Source: Gammaproteobacteria bacterium
GTDB lineage: Bacteria > Pseudomonadota > Gammaproteobacteria > Steroidobacterales > Steroidobacteraceae
Length of the DNA: 10,804 nucleotides
Reading direction: 5' to 3'
Assembly (NCBI GenBank): GCA_030039615.1
Contig: JASHVF010000384.1
Span: forward strand, 1-10,804
The translations under genes and the position numbers were made by a program. The first letter of the stretch is position 1, and the number at the start of each line of letters is the position of its first letter. Shown piece by piece: positions 1-5,963 of this stretch. The notes below the pieces were generated by a model that was given only the letters and a program-made list of their open reading frames with translations, was not told where the DNA came from and ran no database searches.

Positions 1-63
1 GAGGTCGAGCTTGAAGAGTGGCTTCTCGGTGTTCTCCAGCGCGCCGGTAGCCGCCTCTGGCAT
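1..63 (-). CDS. N-terminal 21 codons of an unrecognised protein (runs off left edge)
   Basis: An ATG at 63-61 on the minus strand opens a frame that stays open to the window edge, beginning MPEAATGALENTEKPLFKLD. A purine-rich GGGGGA lies about 7 bases upstream and is a good ribosome binding site. A promoter-like pair (TTGGAA, 16-base spacer, TATTAA) lies at 129-102. No domain can be recognised in 21 residues. Its place beside a truncated tRNA-Ser gene and a hairpin terminator makes an integrase or another gene of an integrated element possible, but nothing in the residues themselves shows this. Confidence 0.45.
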   Translation of the reverse strand, partial: MPEAATGALENTEKPLFKLDL

Positions 64-101
64 CGCGAATCCCCCAGATCAATTCCCAGCTGGACCCCAC
101 G

Positions 102-129
102 TTAATACTGTTTCCAATCTTGTTTCCAA
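102..129 (-). promoter_or_regulatory. Possible promoter for the left-edge gene
   Basis: Read on the minus strand, TTGGAA (129-124), a 16-base spacer and TATTAA (107-102) each match four of six positions of the sigma-70 -35 and -10 consensus. The implied start would be about 30 bases upstream of the ATG at 63. The match is modest, and the -35 lies within a repeated motif that could have another role. Confidence 0.3.
109..129. repeat. Direct repeat TGTTTCCAA, two copies 12 bases apart
   Basis: TGTTTCCAA occurs at 109-117 and again at 121-129, separated by TCT. Perfect 9-base tandem motifs on one helical face beside an attachment site resemble integrase arm-type or excisionase binding sites, or an operator for the left-edge gene. 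The role is inferred from position only. Confidence 0.5.
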
Positions 130-169
130 CTCCCCCTGATCTGAGGTAATCCAGCAGCAACGCACTAAG

Positions 170-210
170 AAAAAACGGGCGTAAGTGACTGTTTTCACTT
201 ATGCCCGTTT
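170..210 (-). terminator. Hairpin terminator next to the tRNA-Ser fragment
   Basis: Two 16-base arms (173-188 and 195-210) pair at 15 of 16 positions around a 6-base loop. The odd pair, 181 with 202, is G-U in plus-strand RNA and A-C in minus-strand RNA. On the minus strand the stem ends in a run of six Ts, then CTT, the layout of an intrinsic terminator. It would stop transcription coming from the tRNA side, or any read-through toward the left-edge gene. On the plus strand only TTT follows, so termination that way should be weaker. Confidence 0.65.
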
Positions 211-228
211 ATGCAGCATCAGCAGGCG

Positions 229-248
229 GTGATTTTCAAGACCGGTGC
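229..248. other. Putative attachment-site core / element boundary
   Basis: Identity with tRNA-Ser(TGA) ends at 233, inside the anticodon arm. The sequence to the left (1-232) is AT-richer and carries a terminator, repeated motifs and a gene start; the sequence to the right is ordinary GC-rich coding DNA. This is what one end of an integrated element looks like, with the element probably on the left. The surviving half is the 5' half. Most elements displace or restore the 3' half, so either the element carried a replacement 5' half or the gene was broken by later rearrangement. The other boundary is not visible. Confidence 0.4.
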
Positions 249-272
249 AATCAACCGCTCTGCCACCTCTCC
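233..272 (-). pseudogene. tRNA-Ser(TGA) 5' half, truncated after the anticodon loop
   Basis: Read on the minus strand from 272, the sequence gives a standard serine tRNA 5' half. The acceptor strand is GGAGAGG (272-266), followed by U8-G9 and a D arm with a GCA/TGC stem. The anticodon stem strand is CCGGT and the loop is CTTGAAA, with anticodon TGA at 238-236. After the A at 233 the expected ACCGG stem partner, the variable arm, the T arm and the 3' end are all absent. The next bases (TCACCGCC) do not fold back. The fragment cannot make a working tRNA alone. The break at the anticodon loop is a familiar crossover position for tyrosine integrases. An intact tRNA-Ser(TGA) should exist elsewhere in the genome. 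Confidence 0.75.
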
Positions 273-302
273 GTCCGAGTCGACTCAAAGGCTTAGCTGC
301 AT

Positions 303-308
303 ATTATC
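303..308 (-). promoter_or_regulatory. Possible -10 box of the former tRNA-Ser gene
   Basis: On the minus strand GATAAT (308-303) matches the -10 consensus at five of six positions and lies about 30 bases before the tRNA 5' end, between the ParB-like stop codon and the tRNA fragment. No convincing -35 is present at the right spacing, so the call is tentative. Confidence 0.3.
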
Positions 309-342
309 AGGCCGTACCCACGCGACGGGGCGCGTGCGGCCG

Positions 343-945
343 TCACTTCGCCGGGGCCTTGTACCCGGGCAGCTTCGCGGCCTCCGGCGAGGCGGCCAGC
401 TTCAGGGCGATGGTGACCGCGCTGGTGAAGTCCGCGCGCGTCGGTCCGATCGTCAGCCGCGGCCGGAAGAAGTCGGCCCACTGAAACTCGCAGAACGGTC
501 CGCTCGACTTGTCGTATCCGCCGGCAGCGCGCACGTAGCCGGCGAGCGAGCGGTAAGGATCGTCGATGAGCTGCTCGAGGTGATCGGGAATCATCTCGAA
601 GCCGCGCACCTGCCCGTGCTGGTCGATGGGGTGTGCCCACTGTGCGGCGCTCATGCGCGGCCAGAACTGTGCGATCGGCACCTTGGAGAAGTCGTCCTCG
701 ACAGAAAAGAAACCCGTATCGATGCCTGCCTCCTGCGCAGCCCTCCCCAGGTGATGATGGTCGATGATGTAGAGCTTGCCATCCGGTCCCCACACCCCGG
801 GAATTGCGTGCTCCGCGAGGAACGCCTGCTGCTCGTGCTTCTTCATGGCCTCGAGCCTGGCGCGCTTGTCGTGCACCTCGATCAGCCCGACCGTGATCTG
901 GCTGGGTCGCAGGCGGTGGATTTCCACTTCGTGCAGCTTCGACAT
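343..945 (-). CDS. ParB-like nuclease-fold protein (ParBc_2 family)
   Basis: A 200-residue soluble protein resembling the ParBc_2 (putative ParB-like nuclease) family. Its marks are an N-terminal RLRPSQITVG (11-20), the histidine-rich core YIIDHHHLGRA (59-69), YRSLAGYVR (131-139) and FCEFQWADFFR (151-161). Members are stand-alone single-domain proteins of about this length, widespread in proteobacteria and without a firmly assigned function; the name reflects the fold and does not imply a chromosome-partitioning role. The frame is open up to an ATG at 1056, but the extra 37 residues look like translated non-coding DNA. The ATG at 945 starts directly with the conserved MSKLHEVEIHRLRPSQ and has a modest GGGA upstream, so I prefer it. 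The gene points toward the tRNA-Ser fragment and has no evident link to the amine genes. Confidence 0.8.
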   Translation of the reverse strand: MSKLHEVEIHRLRPSQITVGLIEVHDKRARLEAMKKHEQQAFLAEHAIPGVWGPDGKLYIIDHHHLGRAAQEAGIDTGFFSVEDDFSKVPIAQFWPRMSAAQWAHPIDQHGQVRGFEMIPDHLEQLIDDPYRSLAGYVRAAGGYDKSSGPFCEFQWADFFRPRLTIGPTRADFTSAVTIALKLAASPEAAKLPGYKAPAK

Positions 946-1115
946 CGGCGTTCCCGCAACACAATCGTAACATCCGGCCGATTGCGCGCGCGCCGGATCC
1001 CCGCCCGGGACGAACCCGTTGCCGGTCAGGACGAGTCCGTAACGGCAGCGCTTCAAACCTTTCCGGCCCGCGGTGTCTCATAGCCTCAGGGCAGTCACGC
1101 AGCTGGGAGGTCGAC

Positions 1116-1319
1116 ATGAAGCTCGCGAGCTGGGCGATCCTGGGATCCCTGCTCATTAATATGGCGTTCGGACTGGTGGTCGCCGGCGCGATCGCGGGCC
1201 GGCCGGCCATTGTCACGGCGCTCAACCAGTGCAGCCGCCACGCCTCCTCGGCCACCGCGCACCGCCCGGTCGACGGTCATTACCTCGCGGCGGTCCGCAT
1301 GGGTTGGGTAGTGGGTTGA
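1116..1319 (+). CDS. Possible small membrane or exported protein, 67 aa, unknown
   Basis: A strong Shine-Dalgarno, GGGAGG at 1105-1110, sits five bases before the ATG. The product starts MKLASWAILGSLLINMAFGL and has one hydrophobic segment (about 4-28) that could be a membrane anchor or uncleaved signal. A polar tail of about 38 residues follows, with a single cysteine at 39 and no recognised motif. It stands alone between the ParB-like gene, transcribed away from it, and the convergent permease gene. The initiation site and hydrophobic start argue for a real gene. The tail resembles the low-complexity translation common in GC-rich DNA, so a frame error or chance ORF cannot be excluded. Confidence 0.5.
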   Translation: MKLASWAILGSLLINMAFGLVVAGAIAGRPAIVTALNQCSRHASSATAHRPVDGHYLAAVRMGWVVG

Positions 1320-1347
1320 AAACCGGGCGTCACCCCTAACACGCCCG
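1317..1347 (-). terminator. Terminator downstream of the permease gene
   Basis: CGGGCGT (1324-1330) pairs perfectly with ACGCCCG (1341-1347) across a 10-base loop. On the minus strand the stem is followed by GTTTTC, a short T-tract. It lies 55 bases past the permease stop codon, where the end of the two-gene minus-strand unit is expected. The T-run is only four bases, so efficiency may be partial. It overlaps the last codon of the small plus-strand ORF. Confidence 0.5.
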
Positions 1348-1401
1348 TCGGCCGGGATCCGGTGCGCAACGGATTCCGCGCCGTTCTGCCGGCGGCCCCG
1401 T

Positions 1402-2295
1402 TCAGGCCGTCGCGGCGGCTGCCGCGCGCCGTTCCTGCCGCGCCGAGCGCAGCATGGCGAACGCGGAGTAGATGACCACGGCGATGATGAGCCAGCGTAC
1501 CCGCTGGATCTGCGATCCCAACACCACGAACTTGAGCACGCAGTAGGCCAGCGACACGCCGATGACGCTTCCCACGGTGAGTCCGAGGGAGGCGACGTGC
1601 GAGAAGCGCCCGGAGCGGAAGAACCCGAGGCTCGAGACCGGCTGCAACAGCCCGTCGCTCGCCATCATGATGGGATAGGCCGCGAGCGGCGCCATCCCCA
1701 GCAGCGACAGCAGGATCATGAGCGGCGCGTAGTTGCCGATGCCGACGCACATCAGCGCCCCGAGCGCGAAGTTGACGGCCACGGCGAACGCGAACTTCCA
1801 GCCGGCGAGCCCCATGGCGATGCCGCCCTCGGGGAAGGCGCCGAGATTCCTCATGGCGAAGAAGGTCGCCGCGATGAGCAGCGCCGCCCCCATGAAGAGC
1901 TGGATCGATCGCCGCCGCATGCGGCTCACGATCCCGGAGCCGAGCCAGGCGCCGGCCGCGGCGCTCGCCACCATGGCGGCGAGCAGCACCGGCTGCACCT
2001 TGACGAGCCCGATGAGCAGCACCGTCTCGATGAAGGCCGCGGCGTTGAGGCCGACGTTGAGCGTGCCGGGTATCAGCTCGTCCGCCACCTTGCCGCGAAA
2101 CTTGAGCAGCGCCGTCGTCGGCGCGAACGAGCCGATGCCGAGCGTGTCGAGAAAGGTGGTCACCGAGCCGATGGCAATGTCGGCGGCCTGCGGGCGCCCA
2201 CGCAGCGCGAAGCGGCGCACCGCGAGCAGCCAGCCGGCGACGAAGCCGGCGTTGAGCAGCACGAGTACCACCAGCACCGCAACGGTCAGGTCCAA
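1402..2295 (-). CDS. TauE/SafE-family membrane permease (sulfite/organoanion exporter-like)
   Basis: A 297-residue, very hydrophobic inner-membrane protein with about eight or nine predicted membrane segments, roughly at 3-24, 37-58, 79-98, 102-123, 130-148, 166-187, 189-211, 231-258 and 266-284. The two-part layout, with glycine/proline-rich stretches such as LDTLGIGSFAPT (49-60) and IPGTLNVG (75-82), fits the TauE/SafE family. That family exports sulfite, sulfoacetate and related small anions; the substrate here is unknown. The start is TTG at 2295-2293, chosen because GGGGGAGGG (2308-2300) lies at ideal spacing and the frame then runs straight into the first membrane segment. It overlaps the end of the upstream oxidase gene by 10 bases, so the two are probably translationally coupled and the transporter may handle that enzyme's substrate or product. 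Confidence 0.8.
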   Translation of the reverse strand: MDLTVAVLVVLVLLNAGFVAGWLLAVRRFALRGRPQAADIAIGSVTTFLDTLGIGSFAPTTALLKFRGKVADELIPGTLNVGLNAAAFIETVLLIGLVKVQPVLLAAMVASAAAGAWLGSGIVSRMRRRSIQLFMGAALLIAATFFAMRNLGAFPEGGIAMGLAGWKFAFAVAVNFALGALMCVGIGNYAPLMILLSLLGMAPLAAYPIMMASDGLLQPVSSLGFFRSGRFSHVASLGLTVGSVIGVSLAYCVLKFVVLGSQIQRVRWLIIAVVIYSAFAMLRSARQERRAAAAATA

Positions 2296-3608
2296 GAGGC
2301 CCTCCCCCGCAGCCGCTCACGCGCACGCGTGAGCAGATCGACGGCGCGCAGATACTGGATCGCCGCGCGCGCGGCCAGGCTCGCTGCGCGGTGAAACGGA
2401 ATCGGCCGCAGCGGCGTGACCGGAAAGGCGAGCTCGGCGTCCGACATGCCGAGCGTACGCTGCGCCAGCAGCCGTCCCATCAGCGTCGCCATCGCGACGC
2501 CGCGGCCATTGTAACCGAGGCCGGCGAGCAGCCCCGGCGCGAGCTCGTGCAGGTGCGGCAGGTGATCGGGCGTCATGGCGACCAGCCCGCCCCAGTGATA
2601 CTCGAAGGCGACGCCCTCGAGCTGCGGGTAGATCTCGCGCACCGCGCGATAGTGATGGCGGCAGCTGCGCGGCGTGGGCGCCGCACCGAAAGCGCCGCGC
2701 GCTCCGAGCACCAGCCGACCGCCGGCGTCCAGACGGAAGTAGCGCAGCAGATGCCAGGTGTCGGAGGCCGCCTGGCCGCCGGGCAGGATCCCGGCGCGCT
2801 GCGCCGCCGTGAGCGGCGCGCTCGCCACCTGGAAGGACGGCACGGTGATGACACTGCGTCGCAACGCGCCAACCAGTCCGCCGCTGTAGGCATTGGTCGC
2901 CACGATCACGGCCGGAGCGGTGATGCGTCCGCTCGGCGTATCGATGTGCCACTCGCGTCCGGCGCGCCGCAGGTGCAGCGCCGGGCAATGCGCGAAGATG
3001 CCGCCGCCGTGGCGCAGCACGGCGCGCGCCAGACCGCGCAGGTAAGCGAGCGGCTGCAGCGTGCCGCCGCGCCGGTCGAGCAGGCCGCCGCAGTAGCGTG
3101 CCGATCCCGTGAGCGTGCCCACCGCGCGCGCCGTCAACAGCTCGACCGCCGCCCCGCGCCGCTGCCATTGGGCCGCCCGCGCGCCAAGCTGCGCCAGCGC
3201 CGCCGGCGAGGTCGCCGGCTGGATCCAGCCCGTGCGGGTGGCATCGCAGGCGATGCCGTGGCGCGCGATGAGCTCGAACACCACGTCCGGTGCCGCGGCG
3301 GCGCTCGCCGCGAGCCGCGCGCCGCGCTCCGGTCCGAAGATCTCCTCGAGCTCGTCCGGGTCGGTCTTTAGTCCCGGGATGACCTGGCCGCCATTGAGGC
3401 CCGAGGCCCGCTCGCCGAGGGAGCGCGCCTCGAGCACCACGACGCTGCGCTGCGCCAGCGCCAGGTGCAGCGCCGCCGATAAGCCCGTGTAGCCGGCGCC
3501 GATGACGGCCACCTCGGCGCGCCGCGCGCCGGCGAGCGGCGCGAGCGTGGGGCCCGCGGGCGCGGTTGCGGCCCACAGTGACTGCGGCAGCGCAGCGGGA
3601 ATTGCCAT
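2286..3608 (-). CDS. FAD-dependent amine oxidase-type oxidoreductase (DAO family, PuuB-like)
   Basis: A 440-residue flavoprotein of the D-amino-acid-oxidase-like (DAO) superfamily, close in pattern to gamma-glutamylputrescine oxidase PuuB. The N-terminal LPQSLWAATA (7-16) leads into a Rossmann strand, AVIGAGYTGLSAALHLA (34-50), with GxGxxG at 37-42 and E60 ending the second strand to bind the FAD ribose. SGLNGGQVIPGLKTDPDEL (69-87) is the family segment near the flavin. Near the C-terminus, YHWGGLVAMTPDHLPHL and LGYNGRGVAMA form the usual flavin-proximal region. No signal peptide or membrane segment is seen, so it should act in the cytoplasm, oxidising a primary or secondary amine to imine or aldehyde. 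The ATG at 3608 is the only start that keeps the FAD motif intact, yet it lacks a Shine-Dalgarno. It is divergent from the TTQ dehydrogenase genes. The exact substrate is unknown. Confidence 0.85.
   Translation of the reverse strand: MAIPAALPQSLWAATAPAGPTLAPLAGARRAEVAVIGAGYTGLSAALHLALAQRSVVVLEARSLGERASGLNGGQVIPGLKTDPDELEEIFGPERGARLAASAAAAPDVVFELIARHGIACDATRTGWIQPATSPAALAQLGARAAQWQRRGAAVELLTARAVGTLTGSARYCGGLLDRRGGTLQPLAYLRGLARAVLRHGGGIFAHCPALHLRRAGREWHIDTPSGRITAPAVIVATNAYSGGLVGALRRSVITVPSFQVASAPLTAAQRAGILPGGQAASDTWHLLRYFRLDAGGRLVLGARGAFGAAPTPRSCRHHYRAVREIYPQLEGVAFEYHWGGLVAMTPDHLPHLHELAPGLLAGLGYNGRGVAMATLMGRLLAQRTLGMSDAELAFPVTPLRPIPFHRAASLAARAAIQYLRAVDLLTRARERLRGRASWT
2300..2308 (-). promoter_or_regulatory. 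Strong ribosome binding site that decides the TTG start
   Basis: GGGGGAGGG on the minus strand ends four bases before the TTG at 2295. It lies inside the last codons of the upstream oxidase gene, so translation of that gene passes over it. This supports coupling and the unusual TTG start. Confidence 0.65.
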
Positions 3609-3786
3609 CTATCGATAATCGATGGATTGATATCGTGATCGTGGGCGGGCCGGACTCTACGGGAGCCGCGCGCCGGCGGTCAAACGGCCGGCCGCCGCGC
3701 GCCCGGCGCCTTTCTTCCGCCACCTGCCCCCGATGTGCGACACTCGCACCGCGCACGCCGGGCTCCGGCTCTGAGGGGGGTCGACG
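3609..3786. promoter_or_regulatory. Divergent intergenic region with ATCGAT-A-ATCGAT motif
   Basis: This 178-base gap must hold the promoters of both the FAD oxidase unit (leftward) and the amine dehydrogenase operon (rightward). Next to the oxidase start codon lies ATCGATAATCGAT (3611-3623), two palindromic ATCGAT hexamers around a central A, a plausible operator. GATATC follows at 3629-3634. I see no convincing -35/-10 pair in either direction. At the right end GAGGGGGG (3773-3780) is the ribosome binding site for the dehydrogenase heavy-chain gene. Confidence 0.4.
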
Positions 3787-4950
3787 ATGGTTTCATCCGC
3801 GCGCTGTCTCGCAGCGCTGCGCCTGCTGCTGGCGCTGCTGCCGGCTGCCGCCGCTGCCGCCGCGCCGCCGCCGCCGCTCGCGGCCGAGCACCTCAGCGTG
3901 CAGCAGCTCCCGCCGCGCAGCCCGCACTGGGTGTGGGTGTTCGACGAGGCGTTCGCCAACGAGATCGACATGCGCGTGCACCTGTACGACGGCGACAACT
4001 ATCGCCGCCTCGGACAGATCGACGCCGGCTACTACTCGAGCTTCAACCTCTCGCCCGACGCCGCCACCACCGTGGTCGCCACCACCTACTTCGCCCGCGG
4101 CAGCCGTGGCGCGCGCACCGACCTGGTGGAGTTCACCGATAACCGCACGCTCGAGGTGCGCGGCGAGATCGTGCTGCCGCCCAAGCGTGTGCAGACCCTG
4201 CCGACCCTCTTCAACGTCGCCTACTCGAGCGACGCGCGGCTGCTGTACGTGTCCTACGTGACGCCGGCGGCGAGTTTCGGCGTACTCGATCCGGCGAACA
4301 GGACGGTGCTGGGCGAGATCGACACGGCCGGCTGCGTCCTGGTCATCCCCTCGGGGCCCAACCGCGTGTCCTCGCTGTGCGAGAGCGGACGGCTGCTGAC
4401 CGTGACGCTGGACGCCGCCGGGCACGAGACCGGGCGCGCCATGTCCGACCCCTTCTTCGACGCCGACCGCGACCCGGTGTTCGTGCAGGGCATTCGCACC
4501 GTGAAGGGCTACGCGTTCCTGTCCTTCCTCGGCCAGGTGCACGAGATCGATTTCTCCGGCGAGCAGCCGCGGATCGGCGCGCCCTGGTCGCTGCTCGCCG
4601 CCCCCGAGCAAGGCGTGTGGCGCCCGGGCGCCCAGCAGGTGGGAGCGGTGCACCGCGGCCTCGGCCGACTCTACGTACCGATGCACAAGGGCGGCGAGGG
4701 TACGCACAAGGACGGCGGCACCGAGATCTGGGTATACGATCTGGCGAGCCACCAGCGCCTGGCGCGCTGGCCGATGCAGACCCGCGGCCTCACGCACATC
4801 ATCGCGCTCGAGGTCTCGCAGGATGAGGCGCCGCTGCTGTTCGCAGCGACCGACACCGCGCAGCTGGCCGTCATCGACGCACGCAGCGGCCGCCTGCGCC
4901 ACGTCGAGCAGCACTTCGGGCAGACGCCGTGGCAGATCCTCGTTCCCTAA
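3787..4950 (+). CDS. aauB: Aromatic (aralkyl)amine dehydrogenase heavy chain, TTQ enzyme alpha subunit
   Basis: Large subunit of a periplasmic alpha2beta2 quinoprotein amine dehydrogenase, which oxidatively deaminates primary amines to aldehyde and ammonia. This subunit forms the seven-bladed propeller that cradles the TTQ-bearing light chain and shapes the substrate channel. The 387-residue product has a Sec signal (hydrophobic core 9-26, then a proline-rich stretch). Family marks are SPHWVWVFDEAF (45-56), a cysteine pair at C183 and C198 expected to form a disulfide, and the signature YVPMHKGGEGTHKDGGTEIW (296-315). Length is as usual for the family. The start has GAGGGGGG 6 bases upstream. 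The light-chain gene follows after 19 bases, and that subunit resembles the aromatic amine enzyme rather than methylamine dehydrogenase, so I assign this gene as aauB. The heavy chain alone would not settle the substrate class. Confidence 0.9.
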   Translation: MVSSARCLAALRLLLALLPAAAAAAAPPPPLAAEHLSVQQLPPRSPHWVWVFDEAFANEIDMRVHLYDGDNYRRLGQIDAGYYSSFNLSPDAATTVVATTYFARGSRGARTDLVEFTDNRTLEVRGEIVLPPKRVQTLPTLFNVAYSSDARLLYVSYVTPAASFGVLDPANRTVLGEIDTAGCVLVIPSGPNRVSSLCESGRLLTVTLDAAGHETGRAMSDPFFDADRDPVFVQGIRTVKGYAFLSFLGQVHEIDFSGEQPRIGAPWSLLAAPEQGVWRPGAQQVGAVHRGLGRLYVPMHKGGEGTHKDGGTEIWVYDLASHQRLARWPMQTRGLTHIIALEVSQDEAPLLFAATDTAQLAVIDARSGRLRHVEQHFGQTPWQILVP

Positions 4951-4969
4951 AGATAGCGGAAGGCAGCAG

Positions 4970-5485
4970 ATGCGCTCGCTCGATCGCTTGTTCGAACAGT
5001 CCGCGCGCCAGCTGGCGCGGCGCACCTCGCGCCGCAGCCTGATCGGCACGCTCGGCGGACTCCTGACCGGCGCTGCGCTGCTGCCGCTGCTGCCGATCGA
5101 TCGCGGCAGCCGCGCGCACGCCGCCGAGCCCGCCGCCAGGGCCGCTGGTCCCGAGAGCTGCCAATACTGGAAGTACTGCGCCATCGACGGCTATCTGTGC
5201 TCGTGCTGCGGCGGGAGCGCGACCGCCTGTCCGCCCGGCACTGCCGCCTCGCCGATCGCCTGGGTCGGCACCTGCCACAATCCCGCCGACGGACGCGACT
5301 ACATGGTTTCCTACAACGACTGCTGCGGCAAGACGACCTGCGGCACCTGTGACTGCACGCGCGCGGAGCGCGAGAAGCCCATGTACCGGCCGTCGCGCAA
5401 CAACGATCTCAACTGGTGCATGGCGAACGCGGATGCCAACTATCACTGCACCGTCTCGGTGATCGTCGGCGTGGCGGAAAAATGA
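4970..5485 (+). CDS. aauA: Aromatic (aralkyl)amine dehydrogenase light chain, TTQ-bearing beta subunit
   Basis: Catalytic small subunit, 171 residues. Its cofactor TTQ is built from two of its own tryptophans: W98 (in SPIAWVGTC) and W149 (in LNWCMA). Their 51-residue spacing equals W57/W108 of Paracoccus methylamine dehydrogenase and W109/W160 of Alcaligenes aromatic amine dehydrogenase. D73 and D117 match the active-site aspartates (Asp84/Asp128, constant offset 11) and T161 matches Thr172. Fourteen cysteines, including CSCC (77-80) and C124, fit the aromatic-amine enzyme; the methylamine type has twelve. The residue equivalent to its Phe169 is Y158. The N-terminus has a twin-arginine signal, SRRSLIG (20-26), before a hydrophobic stretch, so it exports through Tat while the heavy chain uses Sec. 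The frame is open further upstream, but the ATG at 4970 has GGAAGG 7 bases before it. The stop overlaps the next gene's ATG. Comparisons are from memory of published sequences. Confidence 0.92.
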   Translation: MRSLDRLFEQSARQLARRTSRRSLIGTLGGLLTGAALLPLLPIDRGSRAHAAEPAARAAGPESCQYWKYCAIDGYLCSCCGGSATACPPGTAASPIAWVGTCHNPADGRDYMVSYNDCCGKTTCGTCDCTRAEREKPMYRPSRNNDLNWCMANADANYHCTVSVIVGVAEK

Positions 5486-5961
5486 GCCGCCGCGCGCTCG
5501 CGGCGCTTGCAACGCTGGCGCTGGCGGCCGCTGCGACGCAGGCCGCCGATGCGCCGCCCGCCTACCCCGCGGGCGCCGCGGCCTTCCAGGCGAACTGCGC
5601 CGTGTGTCATGGCCCCGCCGGGGCCGGAGTGCCCTCGCTCGCGCCGCCGCTGCTGTCCTACCCCGCGCGCTACGCCGGCAGCAGCGAGGGCCGGCGCCAG
5701 CTGGCGATGACGATCCTCTACGGCATGTACGGCGACATCGCGGTGGAGGGCAAGCACTACGCCTCGCGCATGCCGGACTTCGGCCAGATGGACGACACCG
5801 CTCTCGCGGCACTCCTCAACTTCGTCGCGTTCGACCTGGCGCACGCGCCGGCGTCCGTTGCGCCGCTCGCGCCCGCCGAGATCGCCGCCGAGCGCGCCCA
5901 CGCTCTCGAGGGCGCCGCCGTGCGCGAGCATCGCAAGCTGGTCGCGCCCGCGGAGCCCTGA
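5482..5961 (+). CDS. Periplasmic monoheme cytochrome c, likely electron carrier of the amine dehydrogenase
   Basis: A 159-residue exported class I cytochrome c. A Sec signal (MSRRALAALATLALAAAATQ, cleavage near AA-DAPP) precedes one heme site, CAVCH (39-43), with H43 as proximal ligand. Methionine M97 in SRMPDFGQM is the likely sixth ligand, giving an ordinary electron-transfer cytochrome. The C-terminal 35 residues are charged and alanine-rich. ATG at 5482 overlaps the light-chain stop (ATGA), so translation is coupled. In the Alcaligenes aau cluster a small periplasmic monoheme cytochrome also follows aauA; this gene holds the same place. It probably receives electrons from reduced TTQ, the job azurin or amicyanin does elsewhere, and passes them to the terminal oxidase. 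That partnership is inferred from gene order. Confidence 0.88.
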   Translation: MSRRALAALATLALAAAATQAADAPPAYPAGAAAFQANCAVCHGPAGAGVPSLAPPLLSYPARYAGSSEGRRQLAMTILYGMYGDIAVEGKHYASRMPDFGQMDDTALAALLNFVAFDLAHAPASVAPLAPAEIAAERAHALEGAAVREHRKLVAPAEP

Positions 5962-5963
5962 GC

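Noticed and set aside
1..63. Calling the left-edge gene an integrase
   Set aside because: Its position beside a tRNA fragment makes this tempting, but 21 residues show no integrase motif.
175..272. A complete tRNA gene
   Set aside because: Past the anticodon loop there is no matching anticodon stem, variable arm, T arm or acceptor strand; only the 5' half is present.
946..1056. A 37-residue N-terminal extension of the ParB-like protein from an upstream ATG
   Set aside because: The extension has no signal or conserved pattern, while the conserved family sequence begins exactly at the internal ATG at 945.
211..1083. Plus-strand 290-codon frame running through the tRNA fragment and opposite the ParB-like gene
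   Set aside because: It crosses the tRNA fragment and the intergenic region without a ribosome binding site and lies antisense to a recognised family gene.
4823..4969. Upstream in-frame extension of the light-chain gene
   Set aside because: It overlaps the heavy-chain coding sequence in another frame. The ATG at 4970 has a good ribosome binding site and directly begins a twin-arginine signal.
3793..5184. A 463-codon minus-strand frame opposite the amine dehydrogenase genes
   Set aside because: It is the complement of two genes with unmistakable family motifs; its histidine/arginine-rich translation matches nothing and is a codon-bias shadow.
4970..5485. Assignment as methylamine dehydrogenase (mauA)
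   Set aside because: The 14-cysteine pattern, SPIAWVGTCHNP and NWCMAN segments and gap-free numbering follow the aromatic amine enzyme; the methylamine type has two fewer cysteines and a longer loop after the second TTQ tryptophan.
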